NCBI RefSeq assembly: GCF_001908725.1
Contig: NZ_CP018725.1
Span: forward strand, 3,968,001 to 4,032,000
DNA: 64,000 nucleotides
Reading direction: 5' to 3'
DNA from: Xanthomonas vesicatoria ATCC 35937
GTDB lineage: Bacteria; Pseudomonadota; Gammaproteobacteria; Xanthomonadales; Xanthomonadaceae
The notes under the pieces were generated by a model. It had not been told where the DNA came from. It searched no databases and was given only the letters and a program-made list of their open reading frames with translations. Below, piece by piece: positions 9,004 through 16,709 of the stretch (positions within the stretch are counted from its first letter, which is position 1; every line of letters begins with the position of its first letter). The translations under genes were made by a program, and so were the position numbers.

Positions 9004-9382
9004 GGACAGACATCTACTGATGTTCTCCGTTTGTGCGCCTGCATCGCTCACTGTGCGCCGGTGCGCTCGGCAGGATCAAGCACAACTGTGTCTTCCCATG
9101 GACGTTGCCCGCCACATTCGTAAGGACGCCGTTCGTCTGGCTTCAGGCGATCCGCTTGGAGACGTTTGTCGGTTCGGGTAAGGCACGATCTGTGTGTGGA
9201 TGCATGCTGCTGACAGGAGCTGGCAGTGGCGGGCGTGGCGCCATCACCATGAAGGGCCGATGGACATGCTTGCGTATGTCTCTGGTGTGCAGCGTCACCT
9301 TGCACGCCAGGCAGGCGCATGTGTATGCCGGCTTGACCTGACGCATGGCATGCTGCGGCTCTCTTTCAACGGAATCGCCTGC
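9004..9382. other. Gene-free stretch upstream of lemA
   Basis: About 380 bases between dgkA and lemA, both rightward. Open frames cross it on both strands but lack ribosome binding sites and recognisable proteins. It presumably holds the lemA promoter; I cannot identify one by eye. Confidence 0.5.
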
Positions 9383-10078
9383 ATGTCTGTCCTGATGCGT
9401 GCCCTGGTATTGCTGCTCCTGACCGCCTCGCTGTCGGGTTGCGGGTACAACGCGATCCAGCAAAAGGAAGAGGGCGTCAAGGCCGGTTGGTCGGAGGTCC
9501 TCAATCAGTACCAGCGTCGTGCCGACCTGATTCCCAACCTGGTGCGCACCGTGCAGGGATATGCACAGCAGGAGCGTCAGGTGCTGACCGAAGTGACCAA
9601 TGCGCGTGCACGTGTCGGGCAGATCCAGGTCAATGCCGATGACGAAGCCTCGCTCAAGCGTTTTCAGCAGGCGCAGGGCGAACTGGGCAGCGCGTTGTCG
9701 CGGTTGCTGGTGGTCAGCGAAAATTACCCGCAGCTCAAGTCCGACCAGTCGTTCCGCGACCTGCAGGTGCAGCTGGAAGGCACCGAGAACCGCATCACCG
9801 TGGCGCGCGGCCGTTACATCCAGACCGTGCAGGACTACAACACCTACATCCGTTCGTTCCCGCAGGTGATCACCGCCAAGATCTTCGGCTACCAGCCCAA
9901 GCCGAATTTCAGCGTGGAAAACGAAGCGCAGATCTCGCGTGCGCCGCAGGTGGATTTCGGCAATCAGCAAGCGCCGCAGCAACAACCGCCACAGCAGCAA
10001 CCGCCTCAGCAGCAACTGCCACAGCAGCAACCGCCTCAGCAGCAACTGCCACAGCAGCAACCGCAGCCTGCGCAGTAA
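9383..10078 (+). CDS. lemA: LemA-family lipoprotein with Gln/Pro-rich repeat tail
   Basis: A 231-residue LemA-domain protein. The N-terminus is a lipoprotein signal with lipobox LSGC. The LemA motif is clear: YNAIQQKEEGVKAGWSEV, then NQYQRRADLIPNLV, and an ending with RYIQTVQDYNTYIRSFP. LemA proteins are helical membrane-anchored proteins of poorly defined function. They are often encoded beside TPM-domain proteins, as here, where two follow. Residues about 193-231 are almost only Gln and Pro, encoded by a perfect 30-base tandem repeat; this tail is not part of the family core. The ATG at 9383 was chosen; the ATG at 9395 is also possible. Confidence 0.9.
   Translation: MSVLMRALVLLLLTASLSGCGYNAIQQKEEGVKAGWSEVLNQYQRRADLIPNLVRTVQGYAQQERQVLTEVTNARARVGQIQVNADDEASLKRFQQAQGELGSALSRLLVVSENYPQLKSDQSFRDLQVQLEGTENRITVARGRYIQTVQDYNTYIRSFPQVITAKIFGYQPKPNFSVENEAQISRAPQVDFGNQQAPQQQPPQQQPPQQQLPQQQPPQQQLPQQQPQPAQ
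9991..10050. repeat. Perfect tandem repeat, 2 x 30 bp plus a partial copy, inside lemA
   Basis: Bases 9991-10020 and 10021-10050 are identical. The first 14 bases of a third copy follow at 10051. The unit encodes ten residues of the QQQ/PPQ type. Because the unit is a multiple of three, copy-number change would lengthen or shorten the Gln/Pro tail of LemA without a frameshift. Confidence 0.9.
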
Positions 10079-10388
10079 ACAGATGCACCTGCGCAGTCTA
10101 AATACTGCATGGTGTGCTGCAGGGAATGTTGAGTGAATCGCTACCTAGGCGAAGGCGACCAAGCTGTCGCCTGCCTGATCAACCAACGTTCAAATGCAGG
10201 CAATCAATCCCCTATCCCTCGCGGGAGGGACTGGGGTTGTGGTTGGAGGCGGAGGTGTCGTGTAACGACTCTGTCAGTAGCTTCGCCCATGCCCTTATGC
10301 GCCCCTTCGGGACACCTTCTCCCGCAGGGAGAAGGAAGAGCTAGTTGTCAGTGCTGATTAACCATCAGCTATTAGGTAGGAGTTGGTC
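10079..10388. other. Gene-free stretch between lemA and the first TPM gene, with a hairpin
   Basis: About 310 bases with no convincing gene. A perfect 9-bp stem (CCTTCTCCC at 10315-10323 with GGGAGAAGG at 10327-10335, loop GCA) lies near the 3' end. A related run (CCCTCGCGGGAGGG) occurs near 10216. Sequences of this kind are dispersed between genes in Xanthomonas; I infer a repetitive extragenic element or a weak terminator. Confidence 0.5.
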
Positions 10389-11282
10389 ATGCGGAAAACG
10401 CACATGTGGGTGTCTTGGATAATGGCGTTATTACTGCTGCCTACCGCGGTGCTGGCGCAGGATCTTGCGGCCATCCCACCTCTGCGCTCGCCAGTGGTCG
10501 ACGTCACCGGCACCCTGGATGCGGCACAGATCCAGCAGCTTGAGCAGCAGGCTCTGGCGTTGCAGCAACGCAAGGGCGCGCAGCTGCAGATCCTGATCGT
10601 GCCGACCACCCAGCCGGAGGCGATCGAGCAGTACGCCCAGCGGGTGTTCGATCAATGGAAAATCGGGCGCAAGGGCGTGGACGATGGCGTGCTGTTGCTG
10701 GTGGCCAAGGATGATCGCCGCGTCCGCATCCAGCCCGGTTATGGCCTGGAGGGCGTCATCCCCGACATCGTGGCCAACCGCATCATCCAGGAGTATCTGG
10801 CGCCGCGTTTTCGCGAGGGCGACTACGGCGGCGGCATTCGCGACGCGACCGCGACGCTGGCCGGCCTGATCGAAGGCGAAGCGCTGCCGGCCCCGGTCAG
10901 CGGGCACGCCGATAGCGGCGTGGGCGATGGTGCACGCGGTGGCGGCTGGATCATGGCGTTGTTTATCGGATTTGTGGTCGCCATGGTGGCCCGCGGCATC
11001 CTCGGCGCTTTGCCGCGGCCATTGCGCGCCGTGTTGACCGGTGTCGCCGCCGGCGGTGCCGCCCTGGTGTTCACGTCGTTGCTGTTCGCCAGCGCCGGTG
11101 CAGCCGTCATCGGCCTGTTGGCAGGCCTGACCTCCGGCTCGCCGGGGCGCTTTGTCGGCGGCGGTGGCTGGGGCGGCGGTGGATTTGGAGGATTCGGGGG
11201 CGGTGGCCGTGGCGGTTTTGGCGGCGGCTGGGGCGGCGGCGGTGGATCATCGGGAGGCGGTGGCGCCTCGGGGAGCTGGTAA
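10389..11282 (+). CDS. TPM-domain (YgcG-type) exported membrane protein with Gly-rich tail
   Basis: A 297-residue protein: signal peptide (1-23, ending VLAQ), a TPM domain at about 30-160 (VDVTGTLDAAQIQQLEQQ, KGVDDGVLLLVAKDDR, RIQPGYGLEGVIPD), hydrophobic segments at about 183-205 and 215-255, and a Gly-rich C-terminus of about 45 residues with Trp, Phe and Ser. This is the usual YgcG layout. TPM domains are thought to act in membrane-protein quality control or phosphatase-like roles; function here is unproven. Start at ATG 10389, with TAGGAG about 8 bases upstream; an in-frame TTG lies two codons earlier. The stop overlaps the next start in TAATG, so translation is coupled. Confidence 0.88.
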   Translation: MRKTHMWVSWIMALLLLPTAVLAQDLAAIPPLRSPVVDVTGTLDAAQIQQLEQQALALQQRKGAQLQILIVPTTQPEAIEQYAQRVFDQWKIGRKGVDDGVLLLVAKDDRRVRIQPGYGLEGVIPDIVANRIIQEYLAPRFREGDYGGGIRDATATLAGLIEGEALPAPVSGHADSGVGDGARGGGWIMALFIGFVVAMVARGILGALPRPLRAVLTGVAAGGAALVFTSLLFASAGAAVIGLLAGLTSGSPGRFVGGGGWGGGGFGGFGGGGRGGFGGGWGGGGGSSGGGGASGSW

Positions 11283-11773
11283 TGCGGTGGCTCAGGCATC
11301 TCTTCGCGCCATCGGCGCAGCGCAGGTTTCCAGCCGGTTGCATGGAGACGATCGCGGCGGCCGTGGCAGCCAGCGAGCGCACCCATACCGGCCAGATCAT
11401 GGTGGCGGTCGAGGCGGACCTGCCGCTCGGGGCGCTGTGGCGCGGGCACACCGCTCGCCAGCGCGCCGAACAGGCGTTCGCCCAGCTGCGTACCTGGGAC
11501 ACCGAAGCCAATAACGGGGTGCTGATTTATCTGTTGCTGGCCGACCACGCCATCGAAGTGGTTGCCGACCGCGGCCTGCGCAGCCAGGTGCCGGAGGCGC
11601 AGTGGGCGGAGGTGTGCCGGCGCATGCAGCAATTCCTGCGCGAGCGCCAGTACGAGGCGGCCGTCCTGGCCGGCATCGAAGCGGTGACCGAGCTACTGGT
11701 CGCGCATTTCCCGCGTGCCGCCCACGTGCAGCATGAAGACGAGCTGCCCGATCGGCCACAGCTCTTAGGCTGA
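11282..11773 (+). CDS. TPM-domain protein, short form
   Basis: A 163-residue protein with a second, divergent TPM domain at about 20-145 (SERTHTGQIMVAVEADL, TEANNGVLIYLLLADHAIEVVADRGL). It has no signal peptide and no obvious membrane helix. The ATG shares one base with the stop of the longer TPM gene, and lemA lies upstream, so the three probably serve one process at the membrane. A T-tailed hairpin follows within ten bases of the stop and ends the transcript. Confidence 0.85.
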   Translation: MRWLRHLFAPSAQRRFPAGCMETIAAAVAASERTHTGQIMVAVEADLPLGALWRGHTARQRAEQAFAQLRTWDTEANNGVLIYLLLADHAIEVVADRGLRSQVPEAQWAEVCRRMQQFLRERQYEAAVLAGIEAVTELLVAHFPRAAHVQHEDELPDRPQLLG

Positions 11774-11779
11774 GAGCGT

Positions 11780-11811
11780 GCGAGGTGTCAGAATAGACGC
11801 CTCGCTTTTTT
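11780..11811 (+). terminator. Intrinsic terminator after the TPM genes
   Basis: The stem GCGAGGTGTC (11780-11789) pairs with GACGCCTCGC (11796-11805), ten pairs including one G-U, with a six-base loop and a run of six T. It separates the lemA/TPM transcript from lgt, whose start lies 17 bases further on, so the lgt promoter must overlap it or lie upstream. Confidence 0.85.
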
Positions 11812-11827
11812 GTGATACGTGGTCCGC

Positions 11828-12709
11828 ATGATCTATCTGCACGCCATCGACCCCATTGCCTTCTCGCTTGGCCCGGTGCAGGTGCACTGGTACGGCTTGA
11901 TGTACCTGGCCGCCTTCTTCTCGGCCTGGGGGCTGGGCCGCTCGCGCATCCTGCGCGGCCGTCTGCCCGGCGTGGACATGGACGGGTTCTCCGACCTGCT
12001 GTTCTACGGCATGCTCGGCGTGGTGCTGGGCGGGCGCATCGGCTACATGCTGTTTTATGCGTTCGAGACGTTCCTGGCCAATCCGCTGATCCTGTTCAAG
12101 GTGTGGGAAGGCGGCATGAGCTTCCACGGAGGCCTGCTGGGCGTATTGATCGCCTGCTGGCTGTGGGCGCGCAAGCATCGTCTGCACTTCTTCGACGTGA
12201 TGGATTTTGTCGCGCCGCTGGTGCCGCTGGGCCTTGGCTTCGGGAGGCTCGGCAATTTTGTCGGCGGCGAGTTGTGGGGCAAGTTCACGCAGGCGGGCTG
12301 GGGCGTGATCTTTCCGCATGCCCCCGAACTGGCCGACATCGCGCCAGCGCAGATTCATGCGCAATACGCCGCAGGTGCCTTGGATCGCTTCGCACGTCAC
12401 CCATCGCAGCTGTACGAGGCCGTGCTGGAGGGCGTGGTGATGTTTGTCGTGTTGTGGGTATTTTCGATGAAGCCGCGTGCACGCTATGCGGTGTCGGGGC
12501 TGTTTGCGTTGCTGTACGGCGTGTTCCGCTTCATCGTGGAATTCGTGCGCGTGCCGGATGCGCCGATCGGCTATCTGGCGTTCAACTGGCTGACGATGGG
12601 CCAGATTCTGAGCTTGCCGTTGATTGCGGTGGGCCTGATCTTGCTGGCGATGTCGCGCCGTGCGCCGGTCTTGCAGCCGGTGGTGCCGGCCGTGGAGGCC
12701 GCGAAGTGA
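11828..12709 (+). CDS. lgt: Prolipoprotein diacylglyceryl transferase
   Basis: A 293-residue inner-membrane enzyme that moves a diacylglyceryl group from phosphatidylglycerol to the lipobox cysteine, the first step of lipoprotein maturation. The hallmark motifs are present: SFHGGLLG with the essential His, the Lgt signature [15 protein letters not shown], and HPSQLYEA. About seven hydrophobic segments span the length. Start at ATG 11828 was preferred over the in-frame GTG at 11819. Its stop overlaps the thyA GTG by four bases (GTGA), matching the lgt-thyA pairing in E. coli. The window itself encodes lipoprotein substrates such as LemA. Confidence 0.95.
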   Translation: MIYLHAIDPIAFSLGPVQVHWYGLMYLAAFFSAWGLGRSRILRGRLPGVDMDGFSDLLFYGMLGVVLGGRIGYMLFYAFETFLANPLILFKVWEGGMSFHGGLLGVLIACWLWARKHRLHFFDVMDFVAPLVPLGLGFGRLGNFVGGELWGKFTQAGWGVIFPHAPELADIAPAQIHAQYAAGALDRFARHPSQLYEAVLEGVVMFVVLWVFSMKPRARYAVSGLFALLYGVFRFIVEFVRVPDAPIGYLAFNWLTMGQILSLPLIAVGLILLAMSRRAPVLQPVVPAVEAAK

Positions 12710-13500
12710 AGCCGTATCTGGATCTGTTGCGGCATGTGCTGGAACACGGCGCCGAAAAGTCCGACCGCACCGGCACCGGCACGCGCAGCGTGTTCGGCTG
12801 GCAGATGCGCTTCGATCTCAACGCCGGCTTTCCGCTGGTCACCACCAAGAAGCTGCATCTGCGCTCGATCATCCACGAGCTGCTGTGGTTCCTGCAGGGC
12901 GATACCAATATCGGGTATCTGAAAGACAACCAGGTGCGTATCTGGGACGAATGGGCAGACGACAACGGCGACCTTGGCCCGGTCTACGGCAAGCAGTGGC
13001 GGCGCTGGACCGGCCCTGACGGCGTCGAGATTGACCAGATGCAGTGGCTGGTGGATGAGATCAAACGCAACCCGGATTCGCGTCGCCTGGTCATCAGCGC
13101 CTGGAATGTCGGCGAGCTGTCGCAGATGGCATTGATGCCGTGCCATAGCCTGTTCCAGTTCTATGTGGTCGACGGCAAGCTCAGCTGCCAGCTCTACCAG
13201 CGCAGCGGCGACATTTTTTTGGGTGTGCCGTTCAACATCGCCAGCTATGCGCTGCTCACGCACATGGTGGCGCAGGCCACCGGGTTGGGCGTGGGCGATT
13301 TCGTACATACGCTGGGCGACGCGCATCTGTATGCGAACCACTTCGACCAGGCGCGCGTGCAGCTGACACGCGCCCCGCGCGCGCTGCCAACCTTGCGCCT
13401 GAATCCGGAAGTCACCGATCTGTTCGCGTTCCGCTTCGAGGACATTGCCATTGAGGGCTACGACCCGCATCCGGCGATCAAGGCGCCGGTGGCGGTGTAA
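12706..13500 (+). CDS. thyA: Thymidylate synthase
   Basis: A 264-residue enzyme, the same length as E. coli ThyA, converting dUMP and methylene-tetrahydrofolate to dTMP and dihydrofolate. The catalytic Cys146 lies in [11 protein letters not shown]. The phosphate-binding RRLVISAWN and the folate-side [16 protein letters not shown] are intact. It starts with GTG, overlapping the lgt stop by four bases. Dihydrofolate reductase, which recycles its product, is two genes downstream on the same strand, so the pathway pair is probably co-expressed with the small membrane protein between them. Confidence 0.97.
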   Translation: MKPYLDLLRHVLEHGAEKSDRTGTGTRSVFGWQMRFDLNAGFPLVTTKKLHLRSIIHELLWFLQGDTNIGYLKDNQVRIWDEWADDNGDLGPVYGKQWRRWTGPDGVEIDQMQWLVDEIKRNPDSRRLVISAWNVGELSQMALMPCHSLFQFYVVDGKLSCQLYQRSGDIFLGVPFNIASYALLTHMVAQATGLGVGDFVHTLGDAHLYANHFDQARVQLTRAPRALPTLRLNPEVTDLFAFRFEDIAIEGYDPHPAIKAPVAV

Positions 13501-13559
13501 GCCTGATCTCAACGGACGAGACGCAGGCTGATCTCCATTGGACAAAGAAGAGGCGTGTC

Positions 13560-13847
13560 ATGGCGAAGAATTCGAACAAGGCACGAGAGAAACTTGCCGA
13601 CTCGCTGATGGCGATGCAGGCAAGTCTGTTCGTTAATCTGACAAGCATTGTTCTCATCGCGCCGATCGGATTTTTCGGGATTGCCTTCTACAAAGGTGAG
13701 CGACTGGAGTTGACGAGAGTGCTAGGCGAGCAATCGCAGGCGGCATTGGGTGCCATCTTCCTGCTCTACCTTGCGACTCTGTTCTTTGGGATGCTTGGCA
13801 GGCATGCTGCAATGAAGATCTATAACGAGCTGTATCCAGACACATGA
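13560..13847 (+). CDS. Small membrane protein of unknown function between thyA and folA
   Basis: A 95-residue protein that I do not recognise. A basic, polar N-terminus (MAKNSNKAREKLADSL) is followed by two hydrophobic segments (about 23-45 and 62-80) separated by a short charged loop (YKGERLELTRVLGEQSQ). This gives a two-helix hairpin with both ends probably on the same side of the inner membrane. The start has an AAGAGG-type ribosome site in the preceding 15 bases. Its TGA overlaps the folA ATG (ATGA), so it is likely translated and coupled to folA. Its base composition looks less G+C-rich than thyA and folA, which suggests a later insertion into the operon. Confidence 0.75.
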   Translation: MAKNSNKAREKLADSLMAMQASLFVNLTSIVLIAPIGFFGIAFYKGERLELTRVLGEQSQAALGAIFLLYLATLFFGMLGRHAAMKIYNELYPDT

Positions 13848-14338
13848 AGCTGATTCTGGTCGTTGCGTTCGACCGTAACAATGCCATCGGGCGCGATAAC
13901 GATTTGCCGTGGAAGCTGCCGGACGATCTCAAGCGCTTCAAGGCGCTGACGATGGGCAAGCCGATTCTGATGGGGCGCAAGACTGCGCAGTCGCTCGGGC
14001 GCGCGCTGCCAGGGCGCCTGAATCTGGTGCTGACGCGCTCGGGGCAGGTGCCGTTCGCGGGCATGCACGCGGTGGCATCGGTGGATCAGGCGATCGAACG
14101 TGCCGGGCAGGGCGGCGCGCAGGAATTGTGCGTGATCGGCGGTGGCGAGGTGTATCGCCTGACGATGGAGCGCGCCGACGTGCTGGCAGTGACCGAGGTC
14201 GACACCGCGGTGGAAGGCGCCGACACGCACTTCCCCCCGATCGACCCGGCGGTGTGGGTGCCAACGCATCGCCATGTGCATGCGGCCGACGACCGACATG
14301 CATTTGCGTTTTCCTTTGTGGATTACCTGCGGCGCTGA
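13844..14338 (+). CDS. folA: Dihydrofolate reductase
   Basis: A 164-residue enzyme reducing dihydrofolate to tetrahydrofolate with NADPH. Typical features: N-terminal LILVVAFDRNNAIGRDNDLPW, catalytic Asp27 in KLPDDLKRFK, the MGRKT motif of the nucleotide site, and the glycine turn VIGGGEVYR. Length is normal for chromosomal bacterial DHFR. It overlaps the small membrane protein gene by four bases and is convergent with apaH, the same folA/apaH arrangement as in E. coli. Confidence 0.96.
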   Translation: MKLILVVAFDRNNAIGRDNDLPWKLPDDLKRFKALTMGKPILMGRKTAQSLGRALPGRLNLVLTRSGQVPFAGMHAVASVDQAIERAGQGGAQELCVIGGGEVYRLTMERADVLAVTEVDTAVEGADTHFPPIDPAVWVPTHRHVHAADDRHAFAFSFVDYLRR

Positions 14339-14352
14339 GCCGGCAAGGATGC

Positions 14353-14371
14353 GGCGCGCGATCGGCGCGCC
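14353..14371. terminator. Hairpin between convergent folA and apaH
   Basis: A perfect 7-bp stem, GGCGCGC (14353-14359) with GCGCGCC (14365-14371), five-base loop. There is no T tract, so it may act as a stem-loop end for either transcript or be fortuitous in G+C-rich DNA. Confidence 0.4.
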
Positions 14372-14385
14372 AGGTTCAATGCGGC

Positions 14386-15360
14386 TTACTCAGGAACGCC
14401 GCCACCTTGCGGCTTGGCTGGCGCGGCGTTGCCGTTGCCGACATTCCCCGCATTGCCGCGCCCACGGCCTCGCCCGCGCTGGCGGCCCTGGCCTTCGCGT
14501 GGACGCCGCGGTGCATTCGCGGCAGGTGCGGTCGGGGCAGTGACCTCGCGTCCCGGCACCTGCACCACGCGCAGTTCGTCGGTATCCAGTTGCAGGGCGG
14601 TGAGTTTGCCGCCCCACACCGCGCCGGTATCGATGGCATGCACGCCCTGAGTAATGGTCAGCCCCAGCGCAGACCAATGTCCGCACACGATCTTGAGATC
14701 GCGCTCGACCCGGCCCGGCACTTCGAACCACGGATACAGACCCTGTGCCTGCGTGCCCGGCGTGCCCTTGTCGTCGGTGGCGATGCGGCCGCGCGGCGTG
14801 CAATAGCGCATGCGCGTGAACAGGTTGATGATCGCGCGGCTGCGGTCGTACCCACTCAGGCCGGGCGACCAGCCCGGCTGATCGCCGTACATGTTGCGCA
14901 ATAGTTTGCGATAGCCGCCGCCCTGCAGCTGCTGCTCGACTTCGCGCGCGTGTTTTTCGGCAAGCTGCGTGGTCCACTTCGGCGCCAGCCCCGCATGGAT
15001 CATCATCCAGCCCAGTTCGCGGTCCACGTGCGCCAGCTTCTGCATGCGCAGCCAGTCCAGCAGCACGTCGCGGTCCTCGGCCAGCACGATGCGCTGCAGA
15101 TCCGGGTTGACCTTGCGCTGCTCTTCTTCCGAACGCGCACCAATCGCCAACAGCGACAGGTCGTGGTTGCCCAGCACCACCACGCTGTGCGCGCGCAGCG
15201 AATGCACCAGCCGCAGCGTTTCCAGCGATTGGCCGCCGCGGTTGACCAGATCGCCGCAGAACCACAGCGTGTCCTGTGCAGGATCGAAATTGATCTTCTC
15301 CAGCAATCGCTGGGTAATGTCGTAGCAGCCTTGCAGGTCGCCAATTGCCCAGACGCTCAT
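14386..15360 (-). CDS. apaH: Symmetrical bis(5'-nucleosyl)-tetraphosphatase with Arg/Gly-rich tail
   Basis: A 324-residue enzyme hydrolysing Ap4A to two ADP, and known to act in RNA decapping. The metallophosphoesterase motifs are all visible: IGDLQGC near the start, FCGDLVNRG, VLGNHDLSLL, IHAGLAP and CGHWSALG. The catalytic part ends near residue 267. E. coli ApaH is about 280 residues; here about 50 extra residues follow, rich in Arg, Gly, Pro, Ala and Asn (for example GRQRGRGRGRGN). The tail looks disordered and could bind RNA. The gene is last in the lptD-surA-pdxA-ksgA-apaG-apaH operon, 28 bases after apaG. Confidence 0.94.
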   Translation of the reverse strand: MSVWAIGDLQGCYDITQRLLEKINFDPAQDTLWFCGDLVNRGGQSLETLRLVHSLRAHSVVVLGNHDLSLLAIGARSEEEQRKVNPDLQRIVLAEDRDVLLDWLRMQKLAHVDRELGWMMIHAGLAPKWTTQLAEKHAREVEQQLQGGGYRKLLRNMYGDQPGWSPGLSGYDRSRAIINLFTRMRYCTPRGRIATDDKGTPGTQAQGLYPWFEVPGRVERDLKIVCGHWSALGLTITQGVHAIDTGAVWGGKLTALQLDTDELRVVQVPGREVTAPTAPAANAPRRPREGQGRQRGRGRGRGNAGNVGNGNAAPAKPQGGGVPE

Positions 15361-15388
15361 CGCGTGCGCTCCATCAATCCAGCGGTCA

Positions 15389-15772
15389 TCAGTGCAGCGT
15401 CCTGGGTACGCTCAGCACGAAGGCGGCGATCGGGGCGGTGAATTCGGTGCCATCGTCGGCCACCATGTCGTAGTGGCCTTGCATCTGGCCCTGCTCGGTT
15501 TCCAGCAGCACACCGGAGGTGTAATGGAAGGCTTCGCCGGGGCGTAGCCACGGCTGCTCGCCGACCACGCCTTCGCCGTCCACCTCTTCGGTGCGGCCGT
15601 TGGCATCGGTGATCTGCCAATGGCGTGCGATCAGGCGTGCAGGCACAGCGCCCGCGTTGTGGATGCGGATGCTGTAGGCGAAGGCATAGCGGCCCTCTTC
15701 CGGGGTCGATTGATGGGCGAGGAAGCGCGGCGACACCTCGACCTCGACCCGATAGCGGGGATCATCTTGCAT
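15389..15772 (-). CDS. apaG: ApaG protein
   Basis: A 127-residue single-domain protein with the immunoglobulin-like ApaG fold. Recognisable stretches: [56 protein letters not shown] and [10 protein letters not shown]. The biochemical role is not settled; related domains in eukaryotic F-box proteins bind partners. It sits 36 bases after ksgA and 28 before apaH in the conserved operon order. Confidence 0.95.
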   Translation of the reverse strand: MQDDPRYRVEVEVSPRFLAHQSTPEEGRYAFAYSIRIHNAGAVPARLIARHWQITDANGRTEEVDGEGVVGEQPWLRPGEAFHYTSGVLLETEQGQMQGHYDMVADDGTEFTAPIAAFVLSVPRTLH

Positions 15773-15808
15773 GGGAAAAGTCTAAATAAAACAGTGTGGG
15801 AGCGGCGC

Positions 15809-16597
15809 TCAAGCCAGCTCGACATTGGCCAGCCGGATGAAATCGGCGACCTCGAGTTGTTCGGCGCGGGCATCCGGACGCACGCCGGCTGCCTCAAAAT
15901 GCGCGGGTTCGCACACGGTGGACAAGGCATTGCGCAATGTCTTTCGACGCTGCCCGAAGCCGGCGCGCACCACATCGGCAAAGCGGCGGCGGTCGTTGAT
16001 CATGACCGTCGCCGGGTCGCGCGGCACTAATCGCACCACCGCCGAGTCCACCTTCGGTGGCGGCCGGAATGCGCCCGGCGGCACCACGAACAGCGCGGTG
16101 ACTTCGCAGTACGCCTGCAGCATTACGCTGAGCCGGCCGTAGACCTTGCTGCCGGGACCGGCGGCCATGCGGTCAACCACTTCCTTCTGCAGCATGAAGT
16201 GCATGTCGGCCACCGCAGCGGCGTGGTCCAGCGCATGGAACAGGATCGGCGAGGAGATGTTGTAAGGCAGGTTGCCGACCAGCCGGATCGGCGTGCCGTT
16301 GGCCACGTCGGTGAAATCCACGCTGAGCACGTCGCGATGGATGATGCTCAGTTCGCCGATCGGCGCGGCCGCCTCGGTCAACGGTGCGATCAGGTCGCGG
16401 TCGAATTCGATCACGGTCAGTGCGCCGTGCTTGCGCAGCAGCGGGAAGGTGATGGCGCCCTGTCCGGGGCCGATTTCGACCAGGTGCTGGCCGGCGCGCG
16501 GGTCCACCGCCTGGACGATCCGGTCGATGTAATACCGGTCGGCAAGAAAGTGCTGGCCAAGCGACTTCTTGGCCGGTGCGCTGAAGGAAGAATTCAT
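15809..16597 (-). CDS. ksgA: 16S rRNA dimethyladenosine transferase (KsgA/RsmA)
   Basis: A 262-residue methyltransferase that dimethylates two adjacent adenosines in the 3'-terminal helix 45 of 16S rRNA, a late check in 30S assembly. Motifs: KKSLGQHFLAD at the N-terminus, the SAM-binding EIGPGQGAIT, catalytic NLPYNISSPI, and VPPGAFRPPPKVDSAVVR in the C-terminal half. It follows pdxA by about 110 bases, leaving room for an internal promoter. Confidence 0.96.
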   Translation of the reverse strand: MNSSFSAPAKKSLGQHFLADRYYIDRIVQAVDPRAGQHLVEIGPGQGAITFPLLRKHGALTVIEFDRDLIAPLTEAAAPIGELSIIHRDVLSVDFTDVANGTPIRLVGNLPYNISSPILFHALDHAAAVADMHFMLQKEVVDRMAAGPGSKVYGRLSVMLQAYCEVTALFVVPPGAFRPPPKVDSAVVRLVPRDPATVMINDRRRFADVVRAGFGQRRKTLRNALSTVCEPAHFEAAGVRPDARAEQLEVADFIRLANVELA

Positions 16598-16709
16598 GCG
16601 CGCAGTTTAACGGAGCCGGCGGCTGCACGCGGCGTCGGTGCTGCGTGTCAGGCTGCAACAGTTAACTGACTCGCATAGCCTGCGGCAATCGCGCACCAGC
16701 GGCGCGGTG

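Noticed and set aside
10282..10310. TTCGC ... TTCGG pair resembling a plant-inducible-promoter (PIP) box
   Set aside because: The spacing is 19 bases, not the 15 required for HrpX-regulated PIP boxes, and the second half lies in a repeat-like hairpin.
15389..15772. ApaG considered as a magnesium/cobalt transport protein
   Set aside because: The old CorD annotation is not supported by the sequence, which has no membrane segment.
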